DNA of 64,000 bases from JBAYJC01 sp041665285 (GTDB lineage: Bacteria > Patescibacteriota > Patescibacteriia > 2-12-FULL-60-25), in contig JBAYJC010000003.1 of NCBI GenBank assembly GCA_041665285.1, forward strand, positions 1 through 64,000. The letters are read 5' to 3'. The number at the start of each line of letters is the position of its first letter. Position 1 is the first letter of the stretch. Under the pieces are notes generated by a model. It saw only the letters and a program-made list of their open reading frames with translations. It was not told the origin of the DNA and did no database searches. Shown in pieces: positions 31,477-39,596 of the stretch. Position numbers and translations under genes: made by a program.

Positions 31477-33648
31477 ATGACCCATATCTTAGCCAAGTTC
31501 ACCGTAGTGACGACCCTCTTCGCGACGCTTATCGGTACGTTCGGCGTTGCCAATATCGCATCCGCTGGCGCTTTGCCGACGAATTCTTTAGTAAAGGGTA
31601 CAAGTACTTCCACGGTTTATTGGTACGCGACGAACGGAAAACGCTATGTTTTTCCGAACGAAAAGACGTATAAGAGCTGGTTCGGCGAGGACTATAGCAA
31701 GGTTGAGACTGTTCCAGATTCCTATTTGGCAACCATGCCATTGATTGCCAACATCACCTATAAACCAGGTGTAAAACTCGTGAAAATCGACACAGACCCT
31801 AAAGTGTATGCGGTTTCCCGTTATGGCACGCTCCGCTGGATCGTGTCTGCGGACATTGCCGCTACATTGTATGGTTCAAACTGGGCATCCAAGGTGGATG
31901 ACATCCCAGATGCATTTTTTATCAACTATACGGTTGGCGCTCCGATCTACTCTTCCTACGATTTTTACCAGTGGACAGAGCAGGCCAATGTCACCACCAT
32001 CTCGGATAATATCCGTGGATTGGAAGGCACAGGTGGCGTAACCACCCCTGTAAACGGGACCGTCACGATCGCGACCACAAATCGCTACAGCTCCGTCGGT
32101 ACGGAATATGTGACGTTGACCGCTTCCACTTCTAATGGACAAGCGCAATCCATCACGATTTACGATCGGAATAATTCCCAAAACTTGGGCTCCTGTTCCA
32201 ATGCAAGCACGTGCAACATTGCCTTGAGCGCCACGACATACACAAGCCGAACTGTCTATGCGACAGCCGTGCTTTCCAACGGAACAACTGTGACTTCCAA
32301 TGACCTCACCATCAATTACGGCACAGGCACGGTCACGAATCCAACATATACACTAAACGTGGATCGCACGAATGTGAATGCTGGCGACCACGTGAATATT
32401 TCGTTCAACGCGTATGGCATTGTCAACGTGTCTCGCATGGAAATTCGCGATTCCCGCGATAACACCCTGATCCAGACGTTCAGCAACCTCAGCGCTGGAT
32501 ATACGTCCGCAACGGTGTACCCACGCGCAGGCCTAACGAATGACTCTTTGCGCTATGTTGCAACCGTGTTCGACATGCAAAACATGTTGATCTCCACGCA
32601 ATACTCCCCAACCATCACGGTCACGGGAGTTGTCACGCCAACCTACCCAGCTTTTACGGGTAACGTTGTCATGACCGCTGATCGAACGACAGCGCGCGTA
32701 AATGAAGCCTTGGTGATCACCACGACCGTGTCCAACACAAATACAGCCGTAGGAAACCTCGTGACACGCATTTACGATCAAAACGGGACGATCGTCTGGG
32801 CAAGCATTGGTCAAAGCACCTGCACGTATACGGTGTATCCGTCTGCGATTGGCGCCCTGCGCTACTCTGCGGTCGTTTCGAACGATCGTGGCGAGCAATT
32901 GACCACGGCATATAGCCCAACCATCACCGTGACACAAGCCCCTGTGGATCCTGGCACGCCTCCGGTCCAACCTGAGGCCCCTGCTCTTACAGGCACATTG
33001 CTCGTAACAGCAGATCGCACAGAAGTGACTGCTGGTGATGTCGTCACCTTTACCGCAACCCTCACAAACGCCAACACAACCGCTGACAAATTGATGTTCA
33101 AGTTTGGCAATGCCATCAATGACACGGTTTTGTGGGCTTGTCAGGGAGTCATGACCTGTACGTATTCCATCACCGCTGAAAATAGCGGGACAGCAAACAC
33201 GGACTTCGCCACATACGTCACCGTAACCAATGATTATGGTCGCGCCATTGAGCGCATGTCCCCTTCTGTCACGATTCGCCCCGTTGTTGCTCCTCCTGTG
33301 GTCGCACCAGCCATTACAGGCACGGTGCGCGTCACGGTCGACACGCCAACAGGCGGAATCAGTGCGTATGAAGGAGATTACCTCACGGTGAATGTCACGG
33401 TGGAAAATAGCAACATTCCTGTAACGGACATGAGCATCGACATCATTGATGCATCTGACGCCACCATCGCCACACATCCCCTGATCTGGCGTTGCGTGGG
33501 ATCAAACACGTGTAGCGTCTCCACACAAACCGTGTTCCGTGGGGCCAATAACAACGAATATCGCTACGAAGCAACCGTGAGCAACAGCCAAGGACAAAGT
33601 TTGCCCGTGGCACGCTCCGCAAGCGTCATCGTAGTGCCAAACGAATAA
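31477..33648 (+). CDS. S-layer-like surface protein with Ig-like repeats
   Basis: The 723-residue protein has a signal peptide (about 1-30, cleavage after A-S-A), then a domain of about 150 residues with the pattern Y-W-Y-A...R-Y-V-F-P-N-E-K-T-Y...KLVK...K-V-Y-A-V...L-R-W-I, which recurs in presumed cell-surface proteins of Patescibacteria. At least five Ig-like repeats of about 95-110 residues follow, each beginning with a G-x-V/L-x-V/M-T-x-D-R-T-like strand, several with a Cys pair (for example S-C...T-C). Its promoter is the best in the window, fitting an abundant structural protein. S-layer identity is inference; a large adhesin is the alternative. Confidence 0.75.
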   Translation: MTHILAKFTVVTTLFATLIGTFGVANIASAGALPTNSLVKGTSTSTVYWYATNGKRYVFPNEKTYKSWFGEDYSKVETVPDSYLATMPLIANITYKPGVKLVKIDTDPKVYAVSRYGTLRWIVSADIAATLYGSNWASKVDDIPDAFFINYTVGAPIYSSYDFYQWTEQANVTTISDNIRGLEGTGGVTTPVNGTVTIATTNRYSSVGTEYVTLTASTSNGQAQSITIYDRNNSQNLGSCSNASTCNIALSATTYTSRTVYATAVLSNGTTVTSNDLTINYGTGTVTNPTYTLNVDRTNVNAGDHVNISFNAYGIVNVSRMEIRDSRDNTLIQTFSNLSAGYTSATVYPRAGLTNDSLRYVATVFDMQNMLISTQYSPTITVTGVVTPTYPAFTGNVVMTADRTTARVNEALVITTTVSNTNTAVGNLVTRIYDQNGTIVWASIGQSTCTYTVYPSAIGALRYSAVVSNDRGEQLTTAYSPTITVTQAPVDPGTPPVQPEAPALTGTLLVTADRTEVTAGDVVTFTATLTNANTTADKLMFKFGNAINDTVLWACQGVMTCTYSITAENSGTANTDFATYVTVTNDYGRAIERMSPSVTIRPVVAPPVVAPAITGTVRVTVDTPTGGISAYEGDYLTVNVTVENSNIPVTDMSIDIIDASDATIATHPLIWRCVGSNTCSVSTQTVFRGANNNEYRYEATVSNSQGQSLPVARSASVIVVPNE

Positions 33649-33664
33649 TCAACACACATACCAA

Positions 33665-33700
33665 AAAACCAGTCCGACGTTTGTCGGACTGGTTTTGTTT
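33665..33700. terminator. Bidirectional terminator between the S-layer-like gene and efp
   Basis: A 14-bp perfect stem (33665-33678 with 33683-33696), 4-nt loop, T-rich on one side and A-rich on the other. Confidence 0.9.
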
Positions 33701-33718
33701 TGTGACGGCTGGTGGCCC

Positions 33719-34291
33719 CTACTCTTTTTTCGCGCGTTCAACGTATTCGCCGGTTTCTGTGTTTACGACAACGTCTTCACCTTGTTTGATAAACAACGGC
33801 GCACGAATTTTGATTCCTCCTTCTACCACAACTTCCTTGGTCATATTGCCGCCACTCACCGTGTCGCCCGCAGAAGCTTCTGGCGCTTCGATAACTTTGA
33901 AAACCATTTTACGTGGCAATTCCATGGCAATAGGTTGGCCTTCATACGTGGAGACATGCACCTCCATGCCATCGCGCATGTATTTGCCCGCATCACCGAC
34001 GTCTTCGTCAGACATGGTGACCTGTTCGTACGTTTGCTGATCCATGAACGTGTAACCCGTTCCATCGTGGAACAAATACTGCATGGTTTTGTGCTCCACA
34101 TCCACGATCGTCACGCTTTCTGACGTTTTGTAGGTGGTTTCAAGCACCTTACCGGTCTGGAGATTCTTAATACGGGTGCGTACAAAAGCCGCGCCCTTGC
34201 CTGGGTTTACATGCTGAAAATCCACTACCACCCACAACCCTTGCGCGTCCTTCAAGACCACGCCCTTTTTGATGTCTGATGTAGAAGCCAT
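33719..34291 (-). CDS. efp: Elongation factor P
   Basis: EF-P relieves ribosome stalling at polyproline. The 190-residue protein has three OB-like domains; the modification loop reads N-P-G-K-G with the Lys near residue 32, the position beta-lysylated in gamma-proteobacteria. Start 34291 fits the family length; the frame extends 13 codons further into the promoter. The neighbouring upstream gene encodes an EpmA-like ligase, supporting lysylation of this Lys. The many Pro-rich linkers in the pilin-like proteins of this window would be natural clients. Confidence 0.96.
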   Translation of the reverse strand: MASTSDIKKGVVLKDAQGLWVVVDFQHVNPGKGAAFVRTRIKNLQTGKVLETTYKTSESVTIVDVEHKTMQYLFHDGTGYTFMDQQTYEQVTMSDEDVGDAGKYMRDGMEVHVSTYEGQPIAMELPRKMVFKVIEAPEASAGDTVSGGNMTKEVVVEGGIKIRAPLFIKQGEDVVVNTETGEYVERAKKE

Positions 34292-34301
34292 AGATGCCCG
34301 C

Positions 34302-34330
34302 AGGATACGCAAGGAACCGACGTGCGTCAA
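34302..34330 (-). promoter_or_regulatory. Promoter of efp
   Basis: TTGACG (34325-34330), 17-nt spacer, TATCCT (34302-34307) on the minus strand; leader about 4 nt. Confidence 0.65.
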
Positions 34331-34353
34331 CCCCGATTGTCGGATCAGGTTCG

Positions 34354-34386
34354 GATCAGATACGTATCAGATACGTATCAGATCTC
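34354..34386. repeat. GATACGTATC palindrome repeat, site 1
   Basis: Two overlapping copies of CAGATACGTATCAGAT lie between epmA and efp. A related 26-bp palindrome is found at 40836-40861. Confidence 0.7.
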
Positions 34387-34409
34387 AAAAAATTTTCGCG
34401 TCAAATTAG

Positions 34410-35453
34410 CTAAAATCGCTCTCTCACCGGGATAGGCATGAGATCGCTGATCGAGGATGTGCCCGTGAGGAGCATCACCAGACGGTCAACGCCGAACGCA
34501 ATACCAGCCGCATTGCCCATGCCTGGCAAAGCTTCAATAAAGCGCTCATCAATCGGCCAGGTCTTTTTGCCTAAACGCGACCGAAGAGCCTGCTCTTCCT
34601 CAAAACGTTTGCGTTGCTCAACCGGGTCTGCGAGTTCTGCAAAACCATTCGCCAACTCCAAATCGCCGATGTAGAGCTCCGTACGAAGAGCGTAGCGTGG
34701 GTCTTTTTCGTCACGACGCGCAAGTGCGGCCATGGAAGCAGGATAATGCGTGAGAAACGTGGGAACTACCTCACGCCGACCCTCTCCTTCCCGATGCTCC
34801 GATCGGGACAGGTCACTAGGAGAGGGAGATGACCACCCCAGTTTCGGCTCGACCTCGCTCAAAAAAATCTTGAAAAAGAGATCATCCCATGTATCGCTTT
34901 CTGTGACGGTCTGCCCGTGCGCGCGTGCCGCATCTGCCATGGCCTCGCGATTATCCAAGAGCGTGTCCAAATCAAGATTCGCATACTGTTTCATGGCTTG
35001 CGCAACCGTAAGGCGACGGAACGGAGCCTCCGGAAGGATATGTGCTACATGTTGCGTGTTACGTGAGACATAGCGAATCATGTCCTCCGTGTCCCTCAAC
35101 AACTCTTCCAAGCCCGCATCTCGGCGATACCACTCGAGCAAAAGAAACTCCGGATCATGCGACCCATCCCAAGGCTCTTCATTGCGAAAACAGGAACCAA
35201 GATCGTAAATCTTATCAAACCCCGCAGAAAGCAACTTTTTCATCGCATATTCCGGCGAGGTAATGAGCGCCGCGGGCACATGAGCGCTGTCATCCTGTCG
35301 GACGACCTCTGTCCAAAACGGTTCGAGATACGGCTCCTGACCCGGGAGACCGATCAGTCTTGGTGTGAGCATTTCCGTGAAACCGCGCTCATCAAAAAAG
35401 CGCCGGATCGCTTTGACCACGGCTGTACGCGCAAGAATCAAATCTCTGTTCAT
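34410..35453 (-). CDS. epmA: EF-P lysine ligase EpmA-like (class II LysRS paralog)
   Basis: EpmA-type enzymes attach (beta-)lysine to EF-P. The 347-residue protein is a stand-alone class II aaRS catalytic core: motif 1 (RRFFDERGFTEMLTPRL), motif 2 (GSCFRNEEP...DPEFLLLEWY) and motif 3 (AFGVDRLVMLL) are all present and the tRNA anticodon domain is missing. A 20-residue Ser/Arg/Glu-rich stretch near residues 210-225 is encoded by a palindromic insert (34780-34826). ATG 35453 is chosen; an upstream TTG at 35486 would overlap the -10 box. It sits directly upstream of efp. No EpmB-like aminomutase is in the window. Confidence 0.9.
   Translation of the reverse strand: MNRDLILARTAVVKAIRRFFDERGFTEMLTPRLIGLPGQEPYLEPFWTEVVRQDDSAHVPAALITSPEYAMKKLLSAGFDKIYDLGSCFRNEEPWDGSHDPEFLLLEWYRRDAGLEELLRDTEDMIRYVSRNTQHVAHILPEAPFRRLTVAQAMKQYANLDLDTLLDNREAMADAARAHGQTVTESDTWDDLFFKIFLSEVEPKLGWSSPSPSDLSRSEHREGEGRREVVPTFLTHYPASMAALARRDEKDPRYALRTELYIGDLELANGFAELADPVEQRKRFEEEQALRSRLGKKTWPIDERFIEALPGMGNAAGIAFGVDRLVMLLTGTSSISDLMPIPVRERF
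34780..34826. repeat. Palindromic element inserted in frame in epmA
   Basis: CCCTCTCCT (34780-34788) pairs with AGGAGAGGG (34818-34826), and TCCCGAT (34789-34795) with ATCGGGA (34802-34808). The hairpin interrupts the coding sequence without breaking the frame. Confidence 0.8.
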
Positions 35454-35561
35454 AGGGAATATTCGTGAAACGAAAATATGAGGCAAAATGCCAAAAATGT
35501 CAATAACAAAGCCACCTTATTCTTTTACAGCAACAATGAGTACAACCGCGAAAATGCTCTT

Positions 35562-36092
35562 CTATTGGTTGGCGTACTGCTCCACCTCTGCCGTCACAAC
35601 CACGAGCTCCACGCCTGCCTGCTCAAATAATTTTCGCGAATCGCTTGCCGCGTGATATTGCTTTTCGCAGACCACGCGCTTTACTCCTGCGTTCACAAGC
35701 GCCTTTGCGCAGGTATAGCACGGCTCAAACTTTCCGTAGCACGTTGCCCCGTCGATCATCACTCCATAACGCGCGGCATTACAAATCGCATTCAACTCTG
35801 CGTGAGATGTGCGCATGCAGTGCTGTGACACAGAATCATCCTCGTGCACCACCTTTTTCATCTGATGCCCAATCTGATCGCAGTGCTCAACGCCGCTCGG
35901 TGAGCCCACGTAGCCCGTGCAAAGAATACGTTTGTCTTTCACAAAGACCACACCAATACGGCCACGATCACACGTCCCCCGTTTGCCAACGGTACGTGCG
36001 ATTTCAAGAAAATACTCATCCCAGGGAGGCCGCGCGTGTACCGGTACAGAAATCGGAGAAACGATCTGTGGCATGATGGGCTGGTTATCCAT
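35562..36092 (-). CDS. dCMP deaminase-family protein (ComEB-like)
   Basis: The 176-residue zinc-dependent deaminase probably converts dCMP to dUMP for thymidylate synthesis. The HAE motif (S-H-A-E-L-N-A-I) and PCxxC motif (P-C-Y-T-C-A-K) are intact. Early residues R-G-R-I-G-V-V-F-V and G-Y-V-G-S-P-S-G fit the family, as does a Cys-His cluster (V-E-H-C-D...Q-H-C-M). ATG 36092 is used; ATG 36074 is possible. AATACT ends about 8 nt upstream, suggesting a leaderless start. It lies downstream of the rpsF-ssb-rpsR terminator. Confidence 0.92.
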   Translation of the reverse strand: MDNQPIMPQIVSPISVPVHARPPWDEYFLEIARTVGKRGTCDRGRIGVVFVKDKRILCTGYVGSPSGVEHCDQIGHQMKKVVHEDDSVSQHCMRTSHAELNAICNAARYGVMIDGATCYGKFEPCYTCAKALVNAGVKRVVCEKQYHAASDSRKLFEQAGVELVVVTAEVEQYANQ

Positions 36093-36141
36093 ACGCGCAG
36101 TATTCAAACACATGGAAACACATACGACAAATGTGCGTACC

Positions 36142-36167
36142 AAAAAACGAGCCCGTGCTCGTTTTTT
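36142..36167 (-). terminator. Terminator after rpsR
   Basis: An 11-bp perfect stem (36142-36152 with 36157-36167), 4-nt loop, T-run on the minus strand. Confidence 0.85.
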
Positions 36168-36176
36168 GATGGATAT

Positions 36177-36392
36177 TTATTGGACCAAGTACGGAAGAAG
36201 CGCCATGAACCGTGCGCGCTTGATGGACAAGGTCAGCTTGCGCTGATGCCACGTGCAAACGCCGGAGCGCTTGCGAGGCACGATCTTTCCAAAGGAAGAG
36301 ATGTAGCGACGCAAGGTGTTGGTGTCTTTGTAGTTGACGTCTTGTGCGTTCACTTGGCAGAAAAAGCACTGACGATCTGTGTGTTTATGCAT
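36177..36392 (-). CDS. rpsR: 30S ribosomal protein S18
   Basis: The 71-residue bS18 binds 16S rRNA as a heterodimer with S6. Segments Y-K-D-T-N-T-L-R-R-Y, G-K-I-V-P-R-K-R-S-G and the basic helix R-A-R-F-M-A-L-L-P-Y are diagnostic. Two N-terminal Cys (CFFC) suggest a zinc-binding form. Last gene of the classic rpsF-ssb-rpsR order, ended by a strong terminator. Confidence 0.97.
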   Translation of the reverse strand: MHKHTDRQCFFCQVNAQDVNYKDTNTLRRYISSFGKIVPRKRSGVCTWHQRKLTLSIKRARFMALLPYLVQ

Positions 36393-36403
36393 ACATTGAG
36401 AGG

Positions 36404-36868
36404 TTAAAAAGGAATATCTTCCACCCGAATCTCTTGATGACCCATGCCCTTATCCAGCGCACCCACAGGGCCGTTTGTCGGCACAATGGTCGGCTCGTTG
36501 GATGGAGCCTGCGCCGAGGCTCCTGGACCTGTTTGGCCCGTGCCGCGATCAAGCAAGATCATATTTTCTGCGACGATTTCCGTGGTACGACGCTTGGCGC
36601 CATCTTGCGCTTCCCAATCGCGCGTTTGCAATCGTCCCTCAAGGAATACGCGGCGGCCTTTGGTGAGATATTGCGTGCAAATCTCTGCCAACTTGCCCCA
36701 CGCCACAATATTATGGAACTCCGCCCGATTCTGTTTTGCGCCAGCTTGATCTGTCCACTGCATGTTGGTCGCTACCCCAAAATTACAAACCGTTTGTCCA
36801 CCTGGTGTGGTGCGGGATTCTGGGTCACGAGTCACATTACCAATGATCTGAGCGCGGTTGAGATCCAT
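36404..36868 (-). CDS. ssb: Single-stranded DNA-binding protein
   Basis: The 154-residue SSB has the OB fold (MDLNRAQIIGNVTRDPE, RRVFLEGRLQTR) and a flexible Gly/Pro/Ala-rich linker ending in the acidic tip D-I-P-F, the docking peptide for partner proteins. It lies between rpsF (9 nt) and rpsR (11 nt), the usual operon order. Confidence 0.97.
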   Translation of the reverse strand: MDLNRAQIIGNVTRDPESRTTPGGQTVCNFGVATNMQWTDQAGAKQNRAEFHNIVAWGKLAEICTQYLTKGRRVFLEGRLQTRDWEAQDGAKRRTTEIVAENMILLDRGTGQTGPGASAQAPSNEPTIVPTNGPVGALDKGMGHQEIRVEDIPF

Positions 36869-36877
36869 AGGAGTGTA

Positions 36878-37432
36878 TTATATTCCCTTGATATCTTCGG
36901 TCAACGCTTTGTCGATTTTGAGCTCCAATTCTTCGGCGCTCAAGGCATCTGTTTTTGGTGCTTCTACGACAGGCGCTTCTTCCTTTTTCTCCCCTTCCTT
37001 TACTTCGCCGGCCTTTTCCTCGGCTTTTGCCGCGCCTTCCTTATCTTCGCGCTCCTGCTGTTTTTCACGACGGCGGCGTTCATCGCGCGTGTTCTCCACG
37101 ACGACTTCTGTAAATTGGACAAGGTTATACTTTTGATCACCTGCCTCATCCGCACGCAAAATCAAGTGGCGGACAATGTCTGAGGTGATGCGCAAGATTT
37201 CATCAATCTTGGCCATGGCAGTGCGTTCAGCCGTAAAATGCACGAGCACATAGTGCCCATGACGCTGACGATTGATGGCGTACGCAAGTTTGAATTTCCC
37301 CAATCGCTTGGTGGATTCGATGGTCGCGCCGAGCTTGGTGAGCAAGGCATTGATCTTCGTCTCCGTACCTCCCACCTCATCGTCTGTGAGAGTGGTTGGC
37401 AAAATATAGAGCAACTCGTAGCGAGTTGACAT
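36878..37432 (-). CDS. rpsF: 30S ribosomal protein S6 with acidic C-terminal extension
   Basis: The 184-residue bS6 has the usual core (Y-E-L-L-Y-I-L-P, N-R-Q-R-H-G-H-Y-V-L-V-H-F, L-R-I-T-S-D-I-V-R-H-L-I-L) in about the first 100 residues. The remaining 80 are Glu/Lys-rich, longer than in most bacteria. ATG 37432 fits the family; the frame upstream crosses a structured leader. First gene of rpsF-ssb-rpsR. Confidence 0.96.
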   Translation of the reverse strand: MSTRYELLYILPTTLTDDEVGGTETKINALLTKLGATIESTKRLGKFKLAYAINRQRHGHYVLVHFTAERTAMAKIDEILRITSDIVRHLILRADEAGDQKYNLVQFTEVVVENTRDERRRREKQQEREDKEGAAKAEEKAGEVKEGEKKEEAPVVEAPKTDALSAEELELKIDKALTEDIKGI

Positions 37433-37503
37433 ACGTCTATGACACGTCCCCTGTTCGGGGCTCCGACCTGCGTCGGTGTGGCCGGTCATGGCTAGGTTTT
37501 AGT
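37433..37503 (-). promoter_or_regulatory. Structured rpsF leader, possible S6:S18 binding site
   Basis: The 71-nt leader can fold, on the minus strand, into a closing ACAC/GTGT helix with two inner hairpins: CCGAC-GCAG-GTCGG and CCCC-GAACA-GGGG. The CCGAACA loop next to GGAC resembles the known S6:S18 autoregulatory motif of rpsF mRNAs as I recall it. Identification is tentative. Confidence 0.45.
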
Positions 37504-37509
37504 GCGGAA

Positions 37510-37538
37510 ACCCTACGGTATAAGCCAAAAATTGTCAA
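37510..37538 (-). promoter_or_regulatory. Promoter of the rpsF operon
   Basis: TTGACA (37533-37538), 17-nt spacer, TAGGGT (37510-37515) on the minus strand; predicted start near 37503. Confidence 0.7.
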
Positions 37539-37579
37539 GAAATTCCCTTCCTGACGAAATGTGTTATGCTGTCCCCGTT

Positions 37580-38725
37580 ATGCTTCATTTTCTTGCTTGC
37601 GGCACGCATCCCTCCCTTTCTTTGGCGGAAGCCAAGGCGGTTTTGGGCTTGGATCCTGTGTTTTTGGTTGAAAATATCGCTGTATACGACACGGAAAACT
37701 GGGATGGAAGCGCCCTTATGGAGCAACTGGGAGGCACGATCAAGCTTGGCGATGTGATTGCGGATCTTCCTCAAAAGGACATGGCCGCTGACCGTTTGGC
37801 AGACATGATTGACGAGCGGCCGCGTGCAAACCGCGTATTGTATGGGTTGACCATCAAAGGAAGTGAACGGAACAAACACAAAAACCTGCCGATTCAGCTC
37901 AAAAAGGCGCTAAAAGAGCGTGGACGCTCTGCGCGGTGGGTCACGGGCGATCAAGGCGACCTTACGCCTGCGGCTGTGGCAAAGTGCCACCTCACGGACG
38001 AAGGATATGATTTTACGATCGCGCTGGCAAAAAATCGCGCGCTTGTGTGCTTGACGACCAATGTCCAAGACGCAGACGCCTGGAGCAAGCGTGATTTTGG
38101 ACGACCGTTTCGCGATGCAACGACCGGCATGTTGCCGCCAAAGGTCGCAAGAATGATGGTGAACTTGGCGGCCACACATCACACAATTCTCGATCCGTTT
38201 TGCGGTGCTGGGACTGTCCTTATGGAAGCGGCGCTTCTCAAAACCGGCAAGCTTATTGGCTCGGATTTAGATACGCGACAGATCGAAGGAGCGCGAGTGA
38301 ATTTGGATTGGCTCGTGCAAGCGGGGCTAATAGATGAAGCAACGCGAACCAATATCGACCTCCATGTCCAAGCCGCTGAAACCATTGATAAACGTCTGGC
38401 ATCGTCTTCCATCGACGCCATCGTAACCGAAGGTTTCCTCGGCAAACCATTGCAAGGCGATGAAACCGTGTCTTGGCTCAAACGCCAGCAACACGAAATT
38501 GAAGAACTTTGGATCGCGACCCTCAAAGCAAGCGCCAAGATCCTCAAACCTAGCGGTCGCGTGATTTGCGTATGGCCAACGTTTATCGCACGCGATGGAA
38601 GCGTGAGTGTCGACGTGAGCCAGGAGCTCGCCAATCTCGGCTACAACAAAATCGGACCAACCCTGGAATACGGTCGGCCCGAACAACATGTGAAACGCGG
38701 AATTGTGGTACTGGAGAAACTCTAA
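37580..38725 (+). CDS. TRM11-like SAM-dependent RNA methyltransferase
   Basis: The 381-residue protein has the layout of THUMP-type/TRM11 tRNA guanosine methyltransferases: an N-terminal RNA-binding-like part (about 1-150), the F-G-R-P-F-R-D-A-T-T-G-M-L-P-P-K linker and a Rossmann domain with the SAM motif DPFCGAGT near residue 207. The catalytic (D/N)PP(Y/F) motif is not seen; the equivalent place reads V-T-E-G-F-L-G-K-P, so activity or substrate may differ. Extended -10 TG-T-TATGCT (37565-37570) ends 9 nt before the ATG. It is divergent from the rpsF operon and convergent with the ferredoxin gene (3-nt gap). Confidence 0.75.
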   Translation: MLHFLACGTHPSLSLAEAKAVLGLDPVFLVENIAVYDTENWDGSALMEQLGGTIKLGDVIADLPQKDMAADRLADMIDERPRANRVLYGLTIKGSERNKHKNLPIQLKKALKERGRSARWVTGDQGDLTPAAVAKCHLTDEGYDFTIALAKNRALVCLTTNVQDADAWSKRDFGRPFRDATTGMLPPKVARMMVNLAATHHTILDPFCGAGTVLMEAALLKTGKLIGSDLDTRQIEGARVNLDWLVQAGLIDEATRTNIDLHVQAAETIDKRLASSSIDAIVTEGFLGKPLQGDETVSWLKRQQHEIEELWIATLKASAKILKPSGRVICVWPTFIARDGSVSVDVSQELANLGYNKIGPTLEYGRPEQHVKRGIVVLEKL

Positions 38726-38728
38726 AAT

Positions 38729-38947
38729 TTACGGATACACCTGCTTCCCTTCTTCATCAAATAACTTGATGGCCTGCACAGGACAAGACTGCGCGGCGAG
38801 CAGAATCGTAGCAGAGTCTGCACCCTGCGCGTTCACGACAATCGCTTTGTTGTCTTCGTCCAATTGAAACACGCCTGGCGCAACGGTCACGCATGGAGCG
38901 GCGCCAATGCAAAGCTCGCGGTCGACTTCGATTTTGGTGATGTTCAT
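38729..38947 (-). CDS. Ferredoxin, single-cluster type
   Basis: The 72-residue protein has C-I-G-A-A-P-C (CxxxxxC, near residues 12-18) and a distal C-P (S-C-P-V-Q-A-I), the three-Cys pattern of small [3Fe-4S] or atypical [4Fe-4S] ferredoxins. The central Cys of the classical CxxCxxC motif is replaced by Ala. It starts one base beyond the iscU stop and so is the third gene of an Fe-S assembly operon, where it could supply electrons. Confidence 0.85.
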   Translation of the reverse strand: MNITKIEVDRELCIGAAPCVTVAPGVFQLDEDNKAIVVNAQGADSATILLAAQSCPVQAIKLFDEEGKQVYP

Positions 38948-38948
38948 A

Positions 38949-39596
38949 TTATTGTCGTTCACAATACTTTTCTTGGTAAAATCTGACAAGTTGCTCAACC
39001 TCTGGCAAGCACGAAGGATCGCCTGTGCCGACCTTGGTGCGCGCCTGCACGTCTTCGACAGTCTTTGCACCTTCAAGCACAGCTTCTTCAATATCTTTGT
39101 CTGTGATTTTCAACACCTTATCGATGATGCGCCCTGATTCCACCGTAATACGATCGACTTGGCCTGACACACGAAAATAATCATTGATCGCAAGACGCAG
39201 TGCCTTATCGCCCAGCACAGAGCAATGGATCTTCCGGTTCGGAAGACCGCCGAGTCGTTCGAGAATATCCTGGGGACGCAGTTCAAGCGCCTGATCAACG
39301 GGCATGCCTCCGTTCTCCGTGACCATGACGGACAGCATGGATGTGGACGCGATCGCAGACGCACAACCAAACGTTTTCCACTTCATGTCCGTAATGCGCT
39401 CGACATGGTCGTCCCCTTTTTCGATTTTCAGCCACACGCGCATCACATCCCCACACGCAGGCGAACCCACCATGCCTTGATACGCGCCCTTGAGAGACGC
39501 CTCATCCTCCACAAAATTCTGCGGATGCAAAAAGTGCTCCTTCACAATGTCAGAGTAAATCCAGCGTTGACCGTTTGGAGATTGGATGTCAGACAT
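38949..39596 (-). CDS. iscU: IscU/NifU-type Fe-S scaffold with degenerate BFD-like tail
   Basis: The 215-residue protein builds Fe-S clusters on three conserved Cys: A-C-G-D, F-G-C-A-S and I-H-C-S, all present, with the aspartate of the first motif. After about residue 150 a BFD-like [2Fe-2S] domain is recognisable by T-D-K-D-I-E-E-A-V-L-E-G-A and the V-G-T-G-D-P-S-C ending, but only one of the expected cysteines remains (compare NifU, which has four). Its start overlaps iscS by 8 bp, indicating translational coupling. Confidence 0.9.
   Translation of the reverse strand: MSDIQSPNGQRWIYSDIVKEHFLHPQNFVEDEASLKGAYQGMVGSPACGDVMRVWLKIEKGDDHVERITDMKWKTFGCASAIASTSMLSVMVTENGGMPVDQALELRPQDILERLGGLPNRKIHCSVLGDKALRLAINDYFRVSGQVDRITVESGRIIDKVLKITDKDIEEAVLEGAKTVEDVQARTKVGTGDPSCLPEVEQLVRFYQEKYCERQ

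Noticed and set aside
32533..33477. 314-codon minus-strand frame inside the S-layer-like gene
   Set aside because: Antisense shadow of a repeat-containing coding sequence; Cys/His/Arg-rich without signals.
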